This document shows positions 1 to 9,343 of a stretch of DNA of 64,000 nt, piece by piece. Position 1 is the first letter of the stretch, and each line of letters opens with the position of its first letter. This DNA is from CAIVAT01 sp037133475 (GTDB lineage Bacteria; Bacteroidota; Bacteroidia; Bacteroidales; FEN-979): positions 1 through 64,000 of the forward strand of contig JBAXOB010000007.1 of the NCBI GenBank assembly GCA_037133475.1, read 5' to 3'. The position numbers and the translations under genes were made by a program. A model generated the notes under the pieces. That model had not been told where the DNA came from. It worked only from the letters and a program-made list of their open reading frames with translations, and did no database searches.

Positions 1-47
1 TTTCAAAACAGCCGCAAAATTAACACATTTAATTCAAGATTTTTAAC

Positions 48-55
48 TAATTTTG
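48..55 (+). promoter_or_regulatory. Putative promoter -7 box of efp
   Basis: TAATTTTG matches the Bacteroidetes -7 consensus TAnnTTTG and lies 32 bases before the efp start. No clear TTTG -33 element is visible at the right distance. Confidence 0.4.
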
Positions 56-87
56 CAGCCCTTTAATTCAATCATCAAAAATTTTAT

Positions 88-654
88 ATGGCTACAACAG
101 CAGATATCCGAAATGGTCTGGTAATAGAATTTAATAACGATTTGTACAGTATCGTGGAATTTCAGCATGTAAAGCCCGGGAAAGGTCCGGCCTTTATACG
201 CACCAAATTAAAAAGCCTGAAACATGGCCGTGTCATTGCAAATACCTTTGACTCGGGTGCGAAACTTGAAATAGCACGGGTGGAACGCAGAAAATACCAG
301 TTCCTTTTCAAGGAAAATGCCGATTATCATTTCATGCATACCGAAACCTTCGAGCAGATCTATGTTCCCGAAACCCTGATCAATGCGCCACAATTCATGA
401 AAGAGGGCCAGGAGGTGGAAATTCTGTTTCATGCCGATACCGAAACCGCCCTTACCTGTGAATTACCCCCGTTTGTGATCCTGAAGATTACCTATACCGA
501 ACCCGGGATGCGCGGAAATACGGCAACGAACACGCTGAAGGATGCTACCGTTGAAACCGGCGCGATTGTTAAAGTTCCTCTTTTTATCGACGAAGGCGAA
601 ACCATCAAGGTGGATACCCGTACAGGGGATTATTCGGAGAGAGTGAAAGTTTAA
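88..654 (+). CDS. efp: Elongation factor P
   Basis: Translation factor that binds ribosomes stalled at polyproline stretches and helps peptide-bond formation. The 188 residues are the normal EF-P length. The protein begins MATTADIRNGLVIEFNNDLY, has the KOW-like domain I with the loop PGKG near residues 32-35 whose Lys is the site modified in many EF-Ps, and ends with the OB-fold domain signature around GETIKVDTRTGDYSERV. The start is the first ATG after a TAnnTTTG promoter box. It is followed 32 bases later by an LpxD paralogue on the same strand, so the two may be cotranscribed. No anomalies were seen. The identification is secure; which modification, if any, the loop Lys receives cannot be read from the sequence. 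Confidence 0.97.
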   Translation: MATTADIRNGLVIEFNNDLYSIVEFQHVKPGKGPAFIRTKLKSLKHGRVIANTFDSGAKLEIARVERRKYQFLFKENADYHFMHTETFEQIYVPETLINAPQFMKEGQEVEILFHADTETALTCELPPFVILKITYTEPGMRGNTATNTLKDATVETGAIVKVPLFIDEGETIKVDTRTGDYSERVKV

Positions 655-686
655 GGCTATTCGTATTTCATTTAAAACCTGTTCAG

Positions 687-1616
687 ATGAAATTTCCCCT
701 TGCCATCAGGCTTTCTGAAATTGCCGCCTTTATCCGGGCGGAAATGGTGGGTGATCCCGGATTTCCGGTGACCGGGATGAATGAGATTCATGTGGTGGAA
801 CCCGGCGATCTCACCTTTGTTGATCATCCGAAATATTATGAAAAGGCGCTGAATTCAAACGCCACCACGATCATCATCAATAAAGATGTACCTTGTCCCG
901 AAGGGAAAGCGCTGCTTATCTGTGAAAAGCCCTTCGATGCCTATGTGTCGCTGGTAAACAGGTTCAGGCCTTTTGAAAAAGCCGTGGCAGCCGTCAGCCC
1001 CTCTGCGACGATCGGAGAAGGTACCGTGATCCAGCCTGGCGCATTTGTCGGGAATCATGTGACCATCGGCAGGAACTGCCTGATCCATGCCAATGCATCG
1101 ATTTACGACCATTGTGTGATCGGGGATCATGTGATTATCCATTCTGGAGCAGTGATCGGCGCTGATGCCTATTATTTCCAGAAGCGCCCTGAAGGTTATA
1201 AAAAGCTGGAATCCTGCGGCAGGGTGGTTATTGAAGATCATGTCGAGATTGGCGCCCTGACCAGTATCGACAAAGGGGTTTCAGGGGATACCCGGATATC
1301 GTGGGGAACCAAATTTGACAACCATGTGCAGGTCGGTCACGACACCTATATCGGCAGAAATTGCCTGATCGGTGCATTTTGTGCCATTGCCGGGGTTACC
1401 CGCATTGAAGATGATGTGATCCTGTGGGCCAATGTCCTGGTGAATAAAGACCTGGTAATCGGGAAAGGGGCCGTGGTACTGGCCGGTTCCGGTACCGAAA
1501 AAACCCTTGAAGGAGGTAAAACCTACTGGGGCATCCCGGCCATCGAGGCCCGGAAGAAATGGCGGGAGGTTGCCGCCCTGAAAATGTTGCCGGATATCCT
1601 CAGCAAACTCAAATAA
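687..1616 (+). CDS. lpxD: LpxD-like UDP-3-O-acylglucosamine N-acyltransferase
   Basis: Likely adds the N-linked 3-hydroxyacyl chain in lipid A synthesis, using acyl-ACP. The 309 residues have an N-terminal uridine-binding-like part (about 1-100, with GDLTFVDHPKYYEKAL) and then a left-handed beta-helix of hexapeptide repeats (about 100-280). FDNHVQVGHD near residue 215 matches the LpxD segment that carries the catalytic His. It is somewhat shorter than the usual LpxD (about 340) and its C-terminus has the pattern YWGIPAIEARKKWREVAALKMLP, here read only in outline. Bacteroidetes genomes often carry more than one LpxD-like gene, so this may be a paralogue with a different acyl or sugar substrate. 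It ends 21 bases before the convergent polysaccharide cluster. Confidence 0.85.
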   Translation: MKFPLAIRLSEIAAFIRAEMVGDPGFPVTGMNEIHVVEPGDLTFVDHPKYYEKALNSNATTIIINKDVPCPEGKALLICEKPFDAYVSLVNRFRPFEKAVAAVSPSATIGEGTVIQPGAFVGNHVTIGRNCLIHANASIYDHCVIGDHVIIHSGAVIGADAYYFQKRPEGYKKLESCGRVVIEDHVEIGALTSIDKGVSGDTRISWGTKFDNHVQVGHDTYIGRNCLIGAFCAIAGVTRIEDDVILWANVLVNKDLVIGKGAVVLAGSGTEKTLEGGKTYWGIPAIEARKKWREVAALKMLPDILSKLK

Positions 1617-1637
1617 TCCTGCGAACCTGCAGTTCCA

Positions 1638-3125
1638 TCATTCCTTTACCGCAGTATCAGCCGCTGTGGTCTCCACGGGCTGTTTCTCATAAATATCGAG
1701 GGCCACGATGGCGGCCATAAATCCCCATACCGGCACCGATGCCTTATCCGTATCCAGGAAGTTGTTCATGGTGCCGTGCAGGAAATAGGTGATGAGCGCA
1801 AGCATCAGGGAAAGGCTCAGCATCCGAACTTCCGGATCGTCAGAACGACGGTAAACCCGCATCGCTGTCCTGATAAACAATACCACCATCGCTATGACAA
1901 GTAACATCCCGGGCAGTCCCTGTTCCGACAGGGGGCCGATATATTCGCTATGCGCATTCCCCTTGTCGCCTGCATTGGTACTGATCAGGGTCTTTTCTTC
2001 CGATCGCTGGAATGGTGCATATTCAAACTGGTAGGTACCGGGTCCGTAGCCGAACACAGGCCTGTCCTCAAACATACGCAAAGCTGACTGCCAGCGGTTT
2101 ATGCGTTCAAGGTTGGAATTGTCAGTTGAAATATTGGATATGGAGCGCAGATGTTCTACGAAATTGGCGGAAGGGCCCTGCCTGTTTTTTTCAAGCCTGT
2201 CGAGAATTTCAAACGAAAAGATATAAAAGACAAATCCAAAGATGACAGAAACAAAAAAGATCCATTTCAACTTGATGCGGAAAATCACGACAAACAGCAC
2301 CAACAGTGCGAATGCGAGGCTAAGCCAGGCAGCGCGACAGTAGGAAAGTACCAGCGCTCCCAGGAGGATCGACAGCATAATAAAGGCAAAAACCCTTGTT
2401 TTCTTCGAATAAACCTTGCCGAATACAAAGCCGAAGAACATCGGGATCAGCAAGGCAAGAATAGCCCCGTAAGCCGTATGATCGTTGTAAAAGGGTTCCA
2501 TGACCCAGTGACCAGCCTGCTCATCGAAACCAAATTGTGAATGGTTATAGGTTGTATAGGCAATTACCCCGACCAGCGGCACTGCATAAAACCATACAAA
2601 ACGGTTTATGTTTGACCGTTTCCTGAAGAGCTGGATCCCAATGAAATAAAAGGGTATGACAAACCATAACCGGGCCAGGAGGTGCTTGAAAGAAACCAGC
2701 GGCAGATCACTGGTCATGCTGGTAATGAACATCCAGACAAGCTGAAGAATGATTGCGATCGTAAGGGGATGGTAAAGCATCCTGGAATCAACCTTGTTGC
2801 CATAAAACAACTTGATGACAAACAGGAGCAAAACCCCCAGCATCAATGGTTCTGAGGGAAGCGATACGCCCACATTGAACTCGAACTGGGTAATGTTGAT
2901 GGCGACAGGCGTTACCATGACTATCAGCAGCAACACCTTGTCAAGCGAATAAAAATAAAGGTACAGGATTACCAGGAACAGGGGAAGGAACAGCAGGTAG
3001 TATATCTCACGATATATCAGGTAGCAATTCATCCCAATAAAAATGGCGCTCAGCACGTAGAGAATGGTAATCCCGCGCTTGTTGCCCAGAAGGTATCTTT
3101 GTATTTCTGCCAGCTTACTGTTCAT
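1638..3125 (-). CDS. O-antigen ligase family membrane protein
   Basis: Probable O-antigen ligase/polymerase (Wzy/WaaL superfamily) that joins or polymerises lipid-linked polysaccharide at the periplasmic face of the inner membrane. From the ATG at 3125 it has 495 residues with about 11-12 hydrophobic segments. The large periplasmic loop holds FGYGPGTYQFEYAPF and, shortly after, NAHSEYIGPLSEQGLPGM, which is the typical H-[SN]-x-[YF] ligase signature. I prefer the start at 3125 over the longer possibility at 3164 because it reduces overlap with the upstream Wzz-like gene from 50 to 11 bases. It is the last gene of a minus-strand run of flippase, two Wzz-like proteins and this protein. The exact acceptor (lipid A, capsule or exopolysaccharide) cannot be told. 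Confidence 0.85.
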   Translation of the reverse strand: MNSKLAEIQRYLLGNKRGITILYVLSAIFIGMNCYLIYREIYYLLFLPLFLVILYLYFYSLDKVLLLIVMVTPVAINITQFEFNVGVSLPSEPLMLGVLLLFVIKLFYGNKVDSRMLYHPLTIAIILQLVWMFITSMTSDLPLVSFKHLLARLWFVIPFYFIGIQLFRKRSNINRFVWFYAVPLVGVIAYTTYNHSQFGFDEQAGHWVMEPFYNDHTAYGAILALLIPMFFGFVFGKVYSKKTRVFAFIMLSILLGALVLSYCRAAWLSLAFALLVLFVVIFRIKLKWIFFVSVIFGFVFYIFSFEILDRLEKNRQGPSANFVEHLRSISNISTDNSNLERINRWQSALRMFEDRPVFGYGPGTYQFEYAPFQRSEEKTLISTNAGDKGNAHSEYIGPLSEQGLPGMLLVIAMVVLFIRTAMRVYRRSDDPEVRMLSLSLMLALITYFLHGTMNNFLDTDKASVPVWGFMAAIVALDIYEKQPVETTAADTAVKE

Positions 3126-4080
3126 CCGAGGTAATTGCCAGGCTGCGGAATTTGCTACGTTCAATCAAACCAATAACCAGGATCGCCATGAAGAAGGCGG
3201 CAAGGGTACTGAATACCACAATCAGCCAGCGAATCGGATAGCCTTTCTTATCCGGTACAAAGGGCTTGCTGAGCAGGTTGACGTAAGTATAATTCCTGTT
3301 GTAATTCAGCAGCGCCCGGTCGGCATCCATTTTCATCGTACTGTAGGAATAGGATTCGGCGCGCATCATCTCCGACAACATCAACATCTCGCCGCCTTTT
3401 TCTTCAAGATTTTTCTTCATCAGTTTGGCATCCGCGGAATGCACCGCAGCTCCGCCGGTTCCAAGGAAGGCCCGCAAAACCTCGCGTGTTTGCGACTGAT
3501 ATTCAAGGATTCCATACTTCACACCCAGTTCTGTTGCACGGTTTGTCAGGGAATCCATATAAGTTTTCCGCACCCCCATGATGTAATTGTAGTTAAGCAC
3601 GACTTCGCCGAATTTCTGTTTATGCATGGACCTGATCTTTTTGTTATAGGCATCGATCATGGCGTTGATAAGGTCGCGGGCCATTACCGGATCCTGGTCC
3701 CATATTTCAATTTCAACAGCGCCGTAAGGCGTCTTATTCACCCTGACACGCTGGCTGTATTCCCAAACCAGGGAACTTTCAAAATGGACATAGCTGGAAT
3801 CAAGACCATAATGTTTTCCCAGGTTGAAGTTTTTCACCAACGTATCCCGGATGTCCCGCGACTGAAAAATCTGCACGCTCTGCTCCGTTTCACTCTCATC
3901 GGAATAGGGAGAGATATTGGAAGGATAAAGCATGCAGTTCGATTTATAAAGGGGCGTTATAAATATCGGGCTGGAAAATAAAATGGAAAGCAGGATAGCG
4001 GCAACCACGACAATAATAAGTTGCTTCTTCCATTTGATAATCGTTTCGATGATATTTTTACTGCTGAAAAAACTGTCCAT
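3115..4080 (-). CDS. Wzz-like polysaccharide chain-length protein, copy 1
   Basis: Inner-membrane polysaccharide co-polymerase (Wzz/GNVR type) without a kinase domain. The 321 residues have a short cytoplasmic N-terminus, a first membrane helix at about 17-37, a periplasmic region with a Wzz-like start (SSPIFITPLYKSNCMLYPSN), and a second helix near 285-305 preceded by KKGYPIRWL. The Pro-rich entry to the second helix is typical. It is 15 bases downstream of a clear paralogue at 4096-5142 that shares the same architecture, the SSP-FITP motif and the YPIRWL motif, so the pair arose by duplication. Its 3' end overlaps the ligase start by 11 bases, which implies one operon. It presumably sets sugar-chain length together with the ligase and flippase. 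Confidence 0.85.
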   Translation of the reverse strand: MDSFFSSKNIIETIIKWKKQLIIVVVAAILLSILFSSPIFITPLYKSNCMLYPSNISPYSDESETEQSVQIFQSRDIRDTLVKNFNLGKHYGLDSSYVHFESSLVWEYSQRVRVNKTPYGAVEIEIWDQDPVMARDLINAMIDAYNKKIRSMHKQKFGEVVLNYNYIMGVRKTYMDSLTNRATELGVKYGILEYQSQTREVLRAFLGTGGAAVHSADAKLMKKNLEEKGGEMLMLSEMMRAESYSYSTMKMDADRALLNYNRNYTYVNLLSKPFVPDKKGYPIRWLIVVFSTLAAFFMAILVIGLIERSKFRSLAITSDEQ

Positions 4081-4095
4081 AAGTTGGAATTTTGA

Positions 4096-5142
4096 TTATG
4101 ATTGACCGAGCTGAAATTGTTTATGCGTATTGTAGTTCGATATTTTTTCCATCACCATAATGACAATAATGGCCATGAAGAGTGCTGCAACGGTTGAAAC
4201 CATGATAATGAGCCACCTGATTGGATAGGAACTTTTCTCAGCTTTGTAGGCATCGCTAACTACAAATTTCTGGGGAAGCGTTTCCTCGGCATCGACTTTG
4301 GCTTGTTTATACTTGGTTTCCAAAACAGTGAGCTGTTCTGTCTTATATTCAAGTGCGTTCTTCAGGGCAAGATAAACGCCACCGTATTTTCCCAAAACAT
4401 CGAGTTTTTTCTGGATGGCAGCCTGGGCGTTCTTATTCCCGCTCATCAGGGCAATGGCGAATTGGTGGTTGTAGACCTGCGATTGATATTCCACTTCATT
4501 CAATCCCAGTCCGCCCAGGGTGATCAGTGAATCAACAATTTTTTCCTTTTCAGCCTTGAGCGTCAGGTACTCGGCTTTGACGATCTGAAAACCCTTTACC
4601 GACCGCTGGCGCATCATCTCGTTCTTGACAGAGTCGACCATCGATCCGATAGAATTTGCAATGTCGGTGGCATACTGGGCGTCCTCATCATAAACTGCAA
4701 TCTGGACTGCCATGAATTCGGTGCGGCGGAAGGTGATATTATTTTCATATTCCTTGATCAGCCGTGAGTTTTTGAAATCTGAAGTGCTGTCTATCCGGTA
4801 ATGTTTCATCAGGTCGAATTTGTGCACCACACGGTCGCGGATCTTATTGGAATTTAAAATCTGCAGTAACTGTTCGCTCTGGTCATCCTCCCCGAAGGCA
4901 GTTATATCCTGACCCGATCCTGCCTGTTCGCTGAGCAGTGACTTCGAAATGGAACTGCTGCCGGCCGGAAACAGGATCACGACAGATTTGAATTTCGGCG
5001 TGATAAACAAAGGGGAAGAAAAGAACCATGCCCCAACCAACGCAAACACCATGACAAAAAACAGGGGTTTACGCCATTTATAGAGAAATATTACGAGGTT
5101 TGAGGAATCGAAATCTTCTCCTTTTTTCATGTCATTGGTCAT
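4096..5142 (-). CDS. Wzz-like polysaccharide chain-length protein, copy 2
   Basis: Second Wzz/GNVR-type co-polymerase of 348 residues. A membrane helix spans about 24-45, followed by the periplasmic segment beginning FITPKFKSVVILFPAG, a long helical middle (about 150-290) and a C-terminal helix after the motif SYPIRWLI. It has an insert of roughly 20 residues compared with copy 1 in the region after the first helix (SISKSLLSEQAGSGQDITAF). No Walker A kinase motif is present, so it is not a Wzc-type tyrosine kinase. It lies between the flippase gene (78 bases upstream) and copy 1. The two copies could form hetero-oligomers or specify two chain lengths; the sequence does not decide. Confidence 0.85.
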   Translation of the reverse strand: MTNDMKKGEDFDSSNLVIFLYKWRKPLFFVMVFALVGAWFFSSPLFITPKFKSVVILFPAGSSSISKSLLSEQAGSGQDITAFGEDDQSEQLLQILNSNKIRDRVVHKFDLMKHYRIDSTSDFKNSRLIKEYENNITFRRTEFMAVQIAVYDEDAQYATDIANSIGSMVDSVKNEMMRQRSVKGFQIVKAEYLTLKAEKEKIVDSLITLGGLGLNEVEYQSQVYNHQFAIALMSGNKNAQAAIQKKLDVLGKYGGVYLALKNALEYKTEQLTVLETKYKQAKVDAEETLPQKFVVSDAYKAEKSSYPIRWLIIMVSTVAALFMAIIVIMVMEKISNYNTHKQFQLGQS

Positions 5143-5220
5143 AGAAGAAATATCAAAATTGCTGCCAAAGGTAGCTATTAATACGGAATCGGCAAGGGTA
5201 AATTACAGGCTGCAGTCAAT

Positions 5221-6780
5221 TTATGAGCGGTCTTCACGCAATATTTTGACCAACGACCCGAAACTCCACAAACGTAGTATAAATGCCAGTAAAACCGACC
5301 CCAGCAGCATCAGCATGAAATTCCCCAGCCATGCTTTTGATGCAGGCAGAAATGACCAGTGGATGGAAAGCGAATGAGAAACGATGTTAAACAAACTTAC
5401 GCCTGCCACGAAGGTGAAGAGCGTTAAAAGGAAACGATAATTGATTTTGAATTTAAAGACACGTTGTACCATCAATACCTGCAACAGGGCCATTGTAAAT
5501 TGTGTGACCAAACTGGCCACAGCCGATCCTGATGCAAGGAATCGCGGTATTAACAGGAAGTTCAGGATAAGGTTGATGAGTAACCCGGCTACTGCAATGA
5601 AATTGAGCTGCCGCAGGTTCCCGTTGGCAGTAAGCAATGTCCCGAAAATATAGGTGGTGGAAACCGCGATAAATCCCAGGATCAGCAATTGAAACACTCT
5701 TGTTGAGGCGCCGATATGGGTATTGTACAACATATCGATCATTTCATAACTATAGAAGAAGGAGCCAAGGGCAATGATGATGGCCAGCGTAATAATCAGG
5801 GTAAAGGAGAGCTTGAGCATATGCTCGATGGGTTGTTTCTTTTTAAGCATTTTTGAAAAAATCGGGACCAGCAGCACCGCGAAAAGATAGGCGATCATGT
5901 TGGCAGCATCCAGCAACCTGAAACCGGATGCATAAATGCCGGCCTGGAAATCGCCCGTGCGCTCGGCAAGGAAATTGTCAAGCAAAACCGGGTTGAGATG
6001 GTTGACCGAGGCAAAAATCCCTATCTGGACATGGGAAATCCTCTCGGGAAGGAGGCTCTCCAGCATCACAGGATCAAGCCGGTTGTAAAAAGTCATCAGC
6101 AGCACCAGTAGGGCAAAAGGTAAACTCTGCTTGATAATCATCAGGAAAAATGGCCAGTTCCAGTTAAGCCTGCGAAACCGCGCCTTTTTTACGACAATCA
6201 GGAATGCCAGGGTGGCGGTGATCATGTAAGCAGCTGTCTGACAATAAACAAACCACTCCACCCTGAATTTCGAAATCGTGAAATGTCCCCAAAGCAGGAT
6301 ACCGCAGAAAAAAATCATCAGCAACCTGTCGAGCACCGACAGGAAACTGTCGGTTTTAAACATCAGGAATCCTGATATATTCGAGCGCAGGTAAAGGATA
6401 AAAGAGAGCAGAAACTGGTTAAGCGCCAGCCAACCCAGCAACCAGAACTGGGCCGGGCTAAACCGCAGGATCATCGCAATGATGAAGGCGATCACCACAT
6501 ATACCAGGCCAAGTAAAAATTTCAACACCAGGATTCCCGAGAAATGCTTATTTAACAGGTGGTTGTGTTGTGCAATGTTACGGTTGTTGAAATTGGTAAT
6601 CCCGAAATCGAGAATGATGTTAAAGAGAAATGAAAAATTCAGGATCACAAAGTAGAAACCATACTCCCCTACCCCAACATTTCGCTGCACGGTAAGGTCG
6701 ATCCCAAAAATCCATATGGGTTTTATGAGAAGATTTAAAAAAAGGAGTAACCCCAGGTTTGTCAGGAACTTCCGCTGCAT
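5221..6780 (-). CDS. Oligosaccharide flippase (MATE/PST family)
   Basis: Wzx-like translocase moving lipid-linked oligosaccharide units across the inner membrane. The 519 residues form about 14 hydrophobic segments; the N-terminus has the family pattern GEYGFYFVILNFSFLFNIIL and an FGITNFNNRNIAQ segment after the second helix. The segment around residues 230-290 carries two successive copies of an L-x-P-V-x-L/E-R/Q-x-G-I-x-A-S pattern where relatives normally have one, so the protein is about 27 residues longer there (see the repeat entry). It is the first gene of the minus-strand polysaccharide cluster and diverges from a glycosyltransferase across an AT-rich gap. Assignment to the flippase superfamily is firm; its glycan substrate is unknown. 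Confidence 0.9.
   Translation of the reverse strand: MQRKFLTNLGLLLFLNLLIKPIWIFGIDLTVQRNVGVGEYGFYFVILNFSFLFNIILDFGITNFNNRNIAQHNHLLNKHFSGILVLKFLLGLVYVVIAFIIAMILRFSPAQFWLLGWLALNQFLLSFILYLRSNISGFLMFKTDSFLSVLDRLLMIFFCGILLWGHFTISKFRVEWFVYCQTAAYMITATLAFLIVVKKARFRRLNWNWPFFLMIIKQSLPFALLVLLMTFYNRLDPVMLESLLPERISHVQIGIFASVNHLNPVLLDNFLAERTGDFQAGIYASGFRLLDAANMIAYLFAVLLVPIFSKMLKKKQPIEHMLKLSFTLIITLAIIIALGSFFYSYEMIDMLYNTHIGASTRVFQLLILGFIAVSTTYIFGTLLTANGNLRQLNFIAVAGLLINLILNFLLIPRFLASGSAVASLVTQFTMALLQVLMVQRVFKFKINYRFLLTLFTFVAGVSLFNIVSHSLSIHWSFLPASKAWLGNFMLMLLGSVLLAFILRLWSFGSLVKILREDRS
5926..6078 (-). repeat. Internal 81-bp coding duplication in the flippase
   Basis: Residues 235-258 (LDPVMLESLLPERISH then VQIGIFAS) and 262-285 (LNPVLLDNFLAERTGD then FQAGIYAS) align without gaps at an offset of 27 codons, with about 12 of 24 positions identical. 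The DNA copies are diverged, so the duplication is not recent. Confidence 0.75.
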
Positions 6781-6868
6781 GAACCAAGAATAAAAGCTAC
6801 CGGGAGTGGTAACTTTTCATTATAACTCAAAAAATATTCAGATATTTGCTACAAAGTTAAGAAAATTA

Positions 6869-7996
6869 ATGAACATTGCTGTTAACACCAGGCTACTCAT
6901 CCGGGATAAGCTCGAAGGAATCGGGTGGTTTACCTATGAATCCCTGAAAAGGATTACAAAGCAACATCCCGAACATCACTTCTATTTTATTTTTGACCGT
7001 GAGTATGATCCGGAATTTCTTTTTTCGGATAACATCACCCCGATCATCCAGTATCCGCATGCACGGCATCCTGTGCTCTACTATACCTGGTTTGAAATGG
7101 TGATCCCCAAACTGCTGGAAAGAATAAAACCCGACCTCTTCCTTTCACCTGACGGTTTCTTGTCGCTGAAGACCCCTGTCAAATCCATGGCAGTCTTTCA
7201 TGACCTGAATTTCGAACATTACCCCCAGGATATCCCCTTCTGGACCCGCCGCTACTATCGTCAGTATTTTCCGAAATATGCTGCCAAAGCAGTGCGCATT
7301 GCCACCGTTTCGGGGTTTTCAAAAGACGACATCGTAAAGCAATATCATGTTGATCCGGGCAAGGTAGATGTCGTTTACGACGGAGCCAACGACGCCTACC
7401 AACCGCTTTCAAACGATGAAAAGGTGAGGGTTCGCGAGGAGTTTACGGGAGGTCTCCCCTATTTTATTTTTATCGGTTCCCTTCATCCCAGGAAAAATCT
7501 GGCAAACCTTTTCCGGGCCTTTGACCTGTTCAAGAAATCGAACCCGTCGGAGGTGAAACTGCTCATAGTCGGGGCAAAAAAATGGTGGACACGGGAAATA
7601 GATATTGCCTACAACAAAATGGTCTTTTCGGATGATGTGATTTTCACCGGCAGGCTGAATATTGAAGAACTTGCCGGGGTCCTTGGCTCGGCCATTGCCC
7701 TTACCTATGTATCCTATTTCGAAGGATTCGGCATCCCCATTGTAGAGGCATTCCGCTGCGATGTGCCGGTCATCACATCCAATGTCACCTCCATGCCCGA
7801 AGTGGCAGGAGATGCGGCAATCCTGGTTGATCCCTTCGATCCGGAATCCATCGAGGAGGCTCTCTATAAATCCTACCAGTATGACAGTATCCGGCAGGAA
7901 CTGATCCTCAGGGGACGCCGGCGAAAAGACATGTTCTCCTGGCAGCAAACTGCCGACAGGCTTTGGGAATCCATCGAAAAAGCCGCAAAATCCTGA
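6869..7996 (+). CDS. Glycosyltransferase family 4 protein
   Basis: GT-B fold retaining glycosyltransferase, cytoplasmic or membrane-associated, probably adding a sugar in the neighbouring polysaccharide pathway. From the ATG at 6869 it has 375 residues. The N-terminal half starts MNIAVNTRLL and has the GIGWFTYESL segment; the C-terminal donor domain has FIFIGSLHPRKNLANL at about 215 and the E-x7-E signature in YFEGFGIPIVEAF near 300. The upstream in-frame ATG at 6806 would add 21 residues without family similarity, so I reject it. It diverges from the flippase and is followed after only 5 bases by purD. Sugar specificity is not readable. Confidence 0.9.
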   Translation: MNIAVNTRLLIRDKLEGIGWFTYESLKRITKQHPEHHFYFIFDREYDPEFLFSDNITPIIQYPHARHPVLYYTWFEMVIPKLLERIKPDLFLSPDGFLSLKTPVKSMAVFHDLNFEHYPQDIPFWTRRYYRQYFPKYAAKAVRIATVSGFSKDDIVKQYHVDPGKVDVVYDGANDAYQPLSNDEKVRVREEFTGGLPYFIFIGSLHPRKNLANLFRAFDLFKKSNPSEVKLLIVGAKKWWTREIDIAYNKMVFSDDVIFTGRLNIEELAGVLGSAIALTYVSYFEGFGIPIVEAFRCDVPVITSNVTSMPEVAGDAAILVDPFDPESIEEALYKSYQYDSIRQELILRGRRRKDMFSWQQTADRLWESIEKAAKS

Positions 7997-8001
7997 TCGC
8001 C

Positions 8002-9279
8002 ATGAATATTCTTTTGCTTGGGTCGGGCGGCCGTGAACATGCACTGGCATGGAAACTCGCCCAAAGCCCCCTGTTGACAAGACTCTACATCGCCCCCGGG
8101 AATGCCGGCACTGCCAGCCTGGGTACCAACCTCCCGCTGCAACCGACCGACTTCGGCGCAGTTAAAAGGGCCGTGCTTGACCATTCGGTCGCCATGGTCG
8201 TTGTGGGCCCAGAAGATCCGCTGGTACAGGGAATCCATGATTTTTTCCTCTTGGATCCCGAATTAAGACAGGTGCCGGTCATCGGCCCCGCCCGCAAGGC
8301 AGCCATGCTGGAGGGAAGCAAGGATTTCGCCAAACAGTTCATGATCCGGCACGGGATCCCCACGGCATCCTACCGGACCTTCGAAAGGTCAACGCTTGAC
8401 GATGGGGTGGCATTCCTGCATTCGCTTAACCCGCCCTATGTCCTGAAGGCCGACGGCCTTGCCGCCGGGAAAGGGGTCATCATCTGCAAAACAATTGAAG
8501 AAGCCGTTACAGAATTCACCTCCATGCTTACCGAAGAGCGCTTCGGAGCCGCATCACTCAAGGTTGTCATTGAAGAATTTTTATCCGGCATCGAATTATC
8601 GGTCTTTGTACTGACCGACGGCAAAGATTACCTGGTCCTCCCGGAAGCGAAGGATTATAAAAAAATCGGCGAGGGCGACACGGGGCCGAACACGGGCGGG
8701 ATGGGGTCCGTTTCACCAGTTCCGTTTGCCGATGCACTTTTTATGCAGAAGGTAGAGCAACAAGTCATCCTGCCCACTATCCAGGGACTTGCCAAAGAAG
8801 AAATTGATTACAGAGGCTTTATTTTTTTCGGGTTGATCAGTGTAAAAGGGGAGCCTTTCGTCATCGAATACAACTGCAGGCTGGGCGATCCAGAAACCGA
8901 ATCGGTGATCCCGCGGCTGCAGAACGACCTGGTCAGGCTGTTCAATGCGGTTGCCAGTCAGACCCTATGCGATGAAACGATTTCAGTCGATCCCAGGACA
9001 GCGGCGACGGTCATGCTTGTTTCCAGCGGATATCCCGGTCCCTATGAAAAAGGCAGGCTAATTACCGGAAGCGACGCCATAACGGGGAGCCTGGTATTTC
9101 ATGCCGGTACCACGGCCGGTAAAACCGGGAGGGATGTTGTCTCGAACGGGGGACGGGTGATAGCGGTTACCTCGCTGGGGGCCACGCAGGCGGAGGCCCT
9201 CGCTGAAACCTATAAAAATGCGGCAAAGATTGTCTTTGAGGGAAAGGGTTTCAGGAAGGATATCGGATTCGATCTGTAG
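8002..9279 (+). CDS. purD: Phosphoribosylamine-glycine ligase
   Basis: GAR synthetase, the second step of de novo purine synthesis: phosphoribosylamine + glycine + ATP to GAR. The 425 residues match the usual length. It begins MNILLLGSGGREHALAWKLA (biotin-carboxylase-like N domain), contains VVGPEDPLVQG, the ATP-grasp region with KADGLAAGKGVI near 145, and the metal-binding end of the ATP-grasp with YNCRLGDPETESVIPRL near 290. The start at 8002 is chosen because the family begins at this Met; the longer in-frame start at 7963 lies inside the glycosyltransferase. It follows the glycosyltransferase by 5 bases and is therefore likely on the same transcript, a functionally mixed operon. Confidence 0.97.
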   Translation: MNILLLGSGGREHALAWKLAQSPLLTRLYIAPGNAGTASLGTNLPLQPTDFGAVKRAVLDHSVAMVVVGPEDPLVQGIHDFFLLDPELRQVPVIGPARKAAMLEGSKDFAKQFMIRHGIPTASYRTFERSTLDDGVAFLHSLNPPYVLKADGLAAGKGVIICKTIEEAVTEFTSMLTEERFGAASLKVVIEEFLSGIELSVFVLTDGKDYLVLPEAKDYKKIGEGDTGPNTGGMGSVSPVPFADALFMQKVEQQVILPTIQGLAKEEIDYRGFIFFGLISVKGEPFVIEYNCRLGDPETESVIPRLQNDLVRLFNAVASQTLCDETISVDPRTAATVMLVSSGYPGPYEKGRLITGSDAITGSLVFHAGTTAGKTGRDVVSNGGRVIAVTSLGATQAEALAETYKNAAKIVFEGKGFRKDIGFDL

Positions 9280-9343
9280 GGTAGTACTTTTTCAGCATAT
9301 CCCGGTTTAACCTGTAGGAATACCGGTAATTGAAATTCATTCC

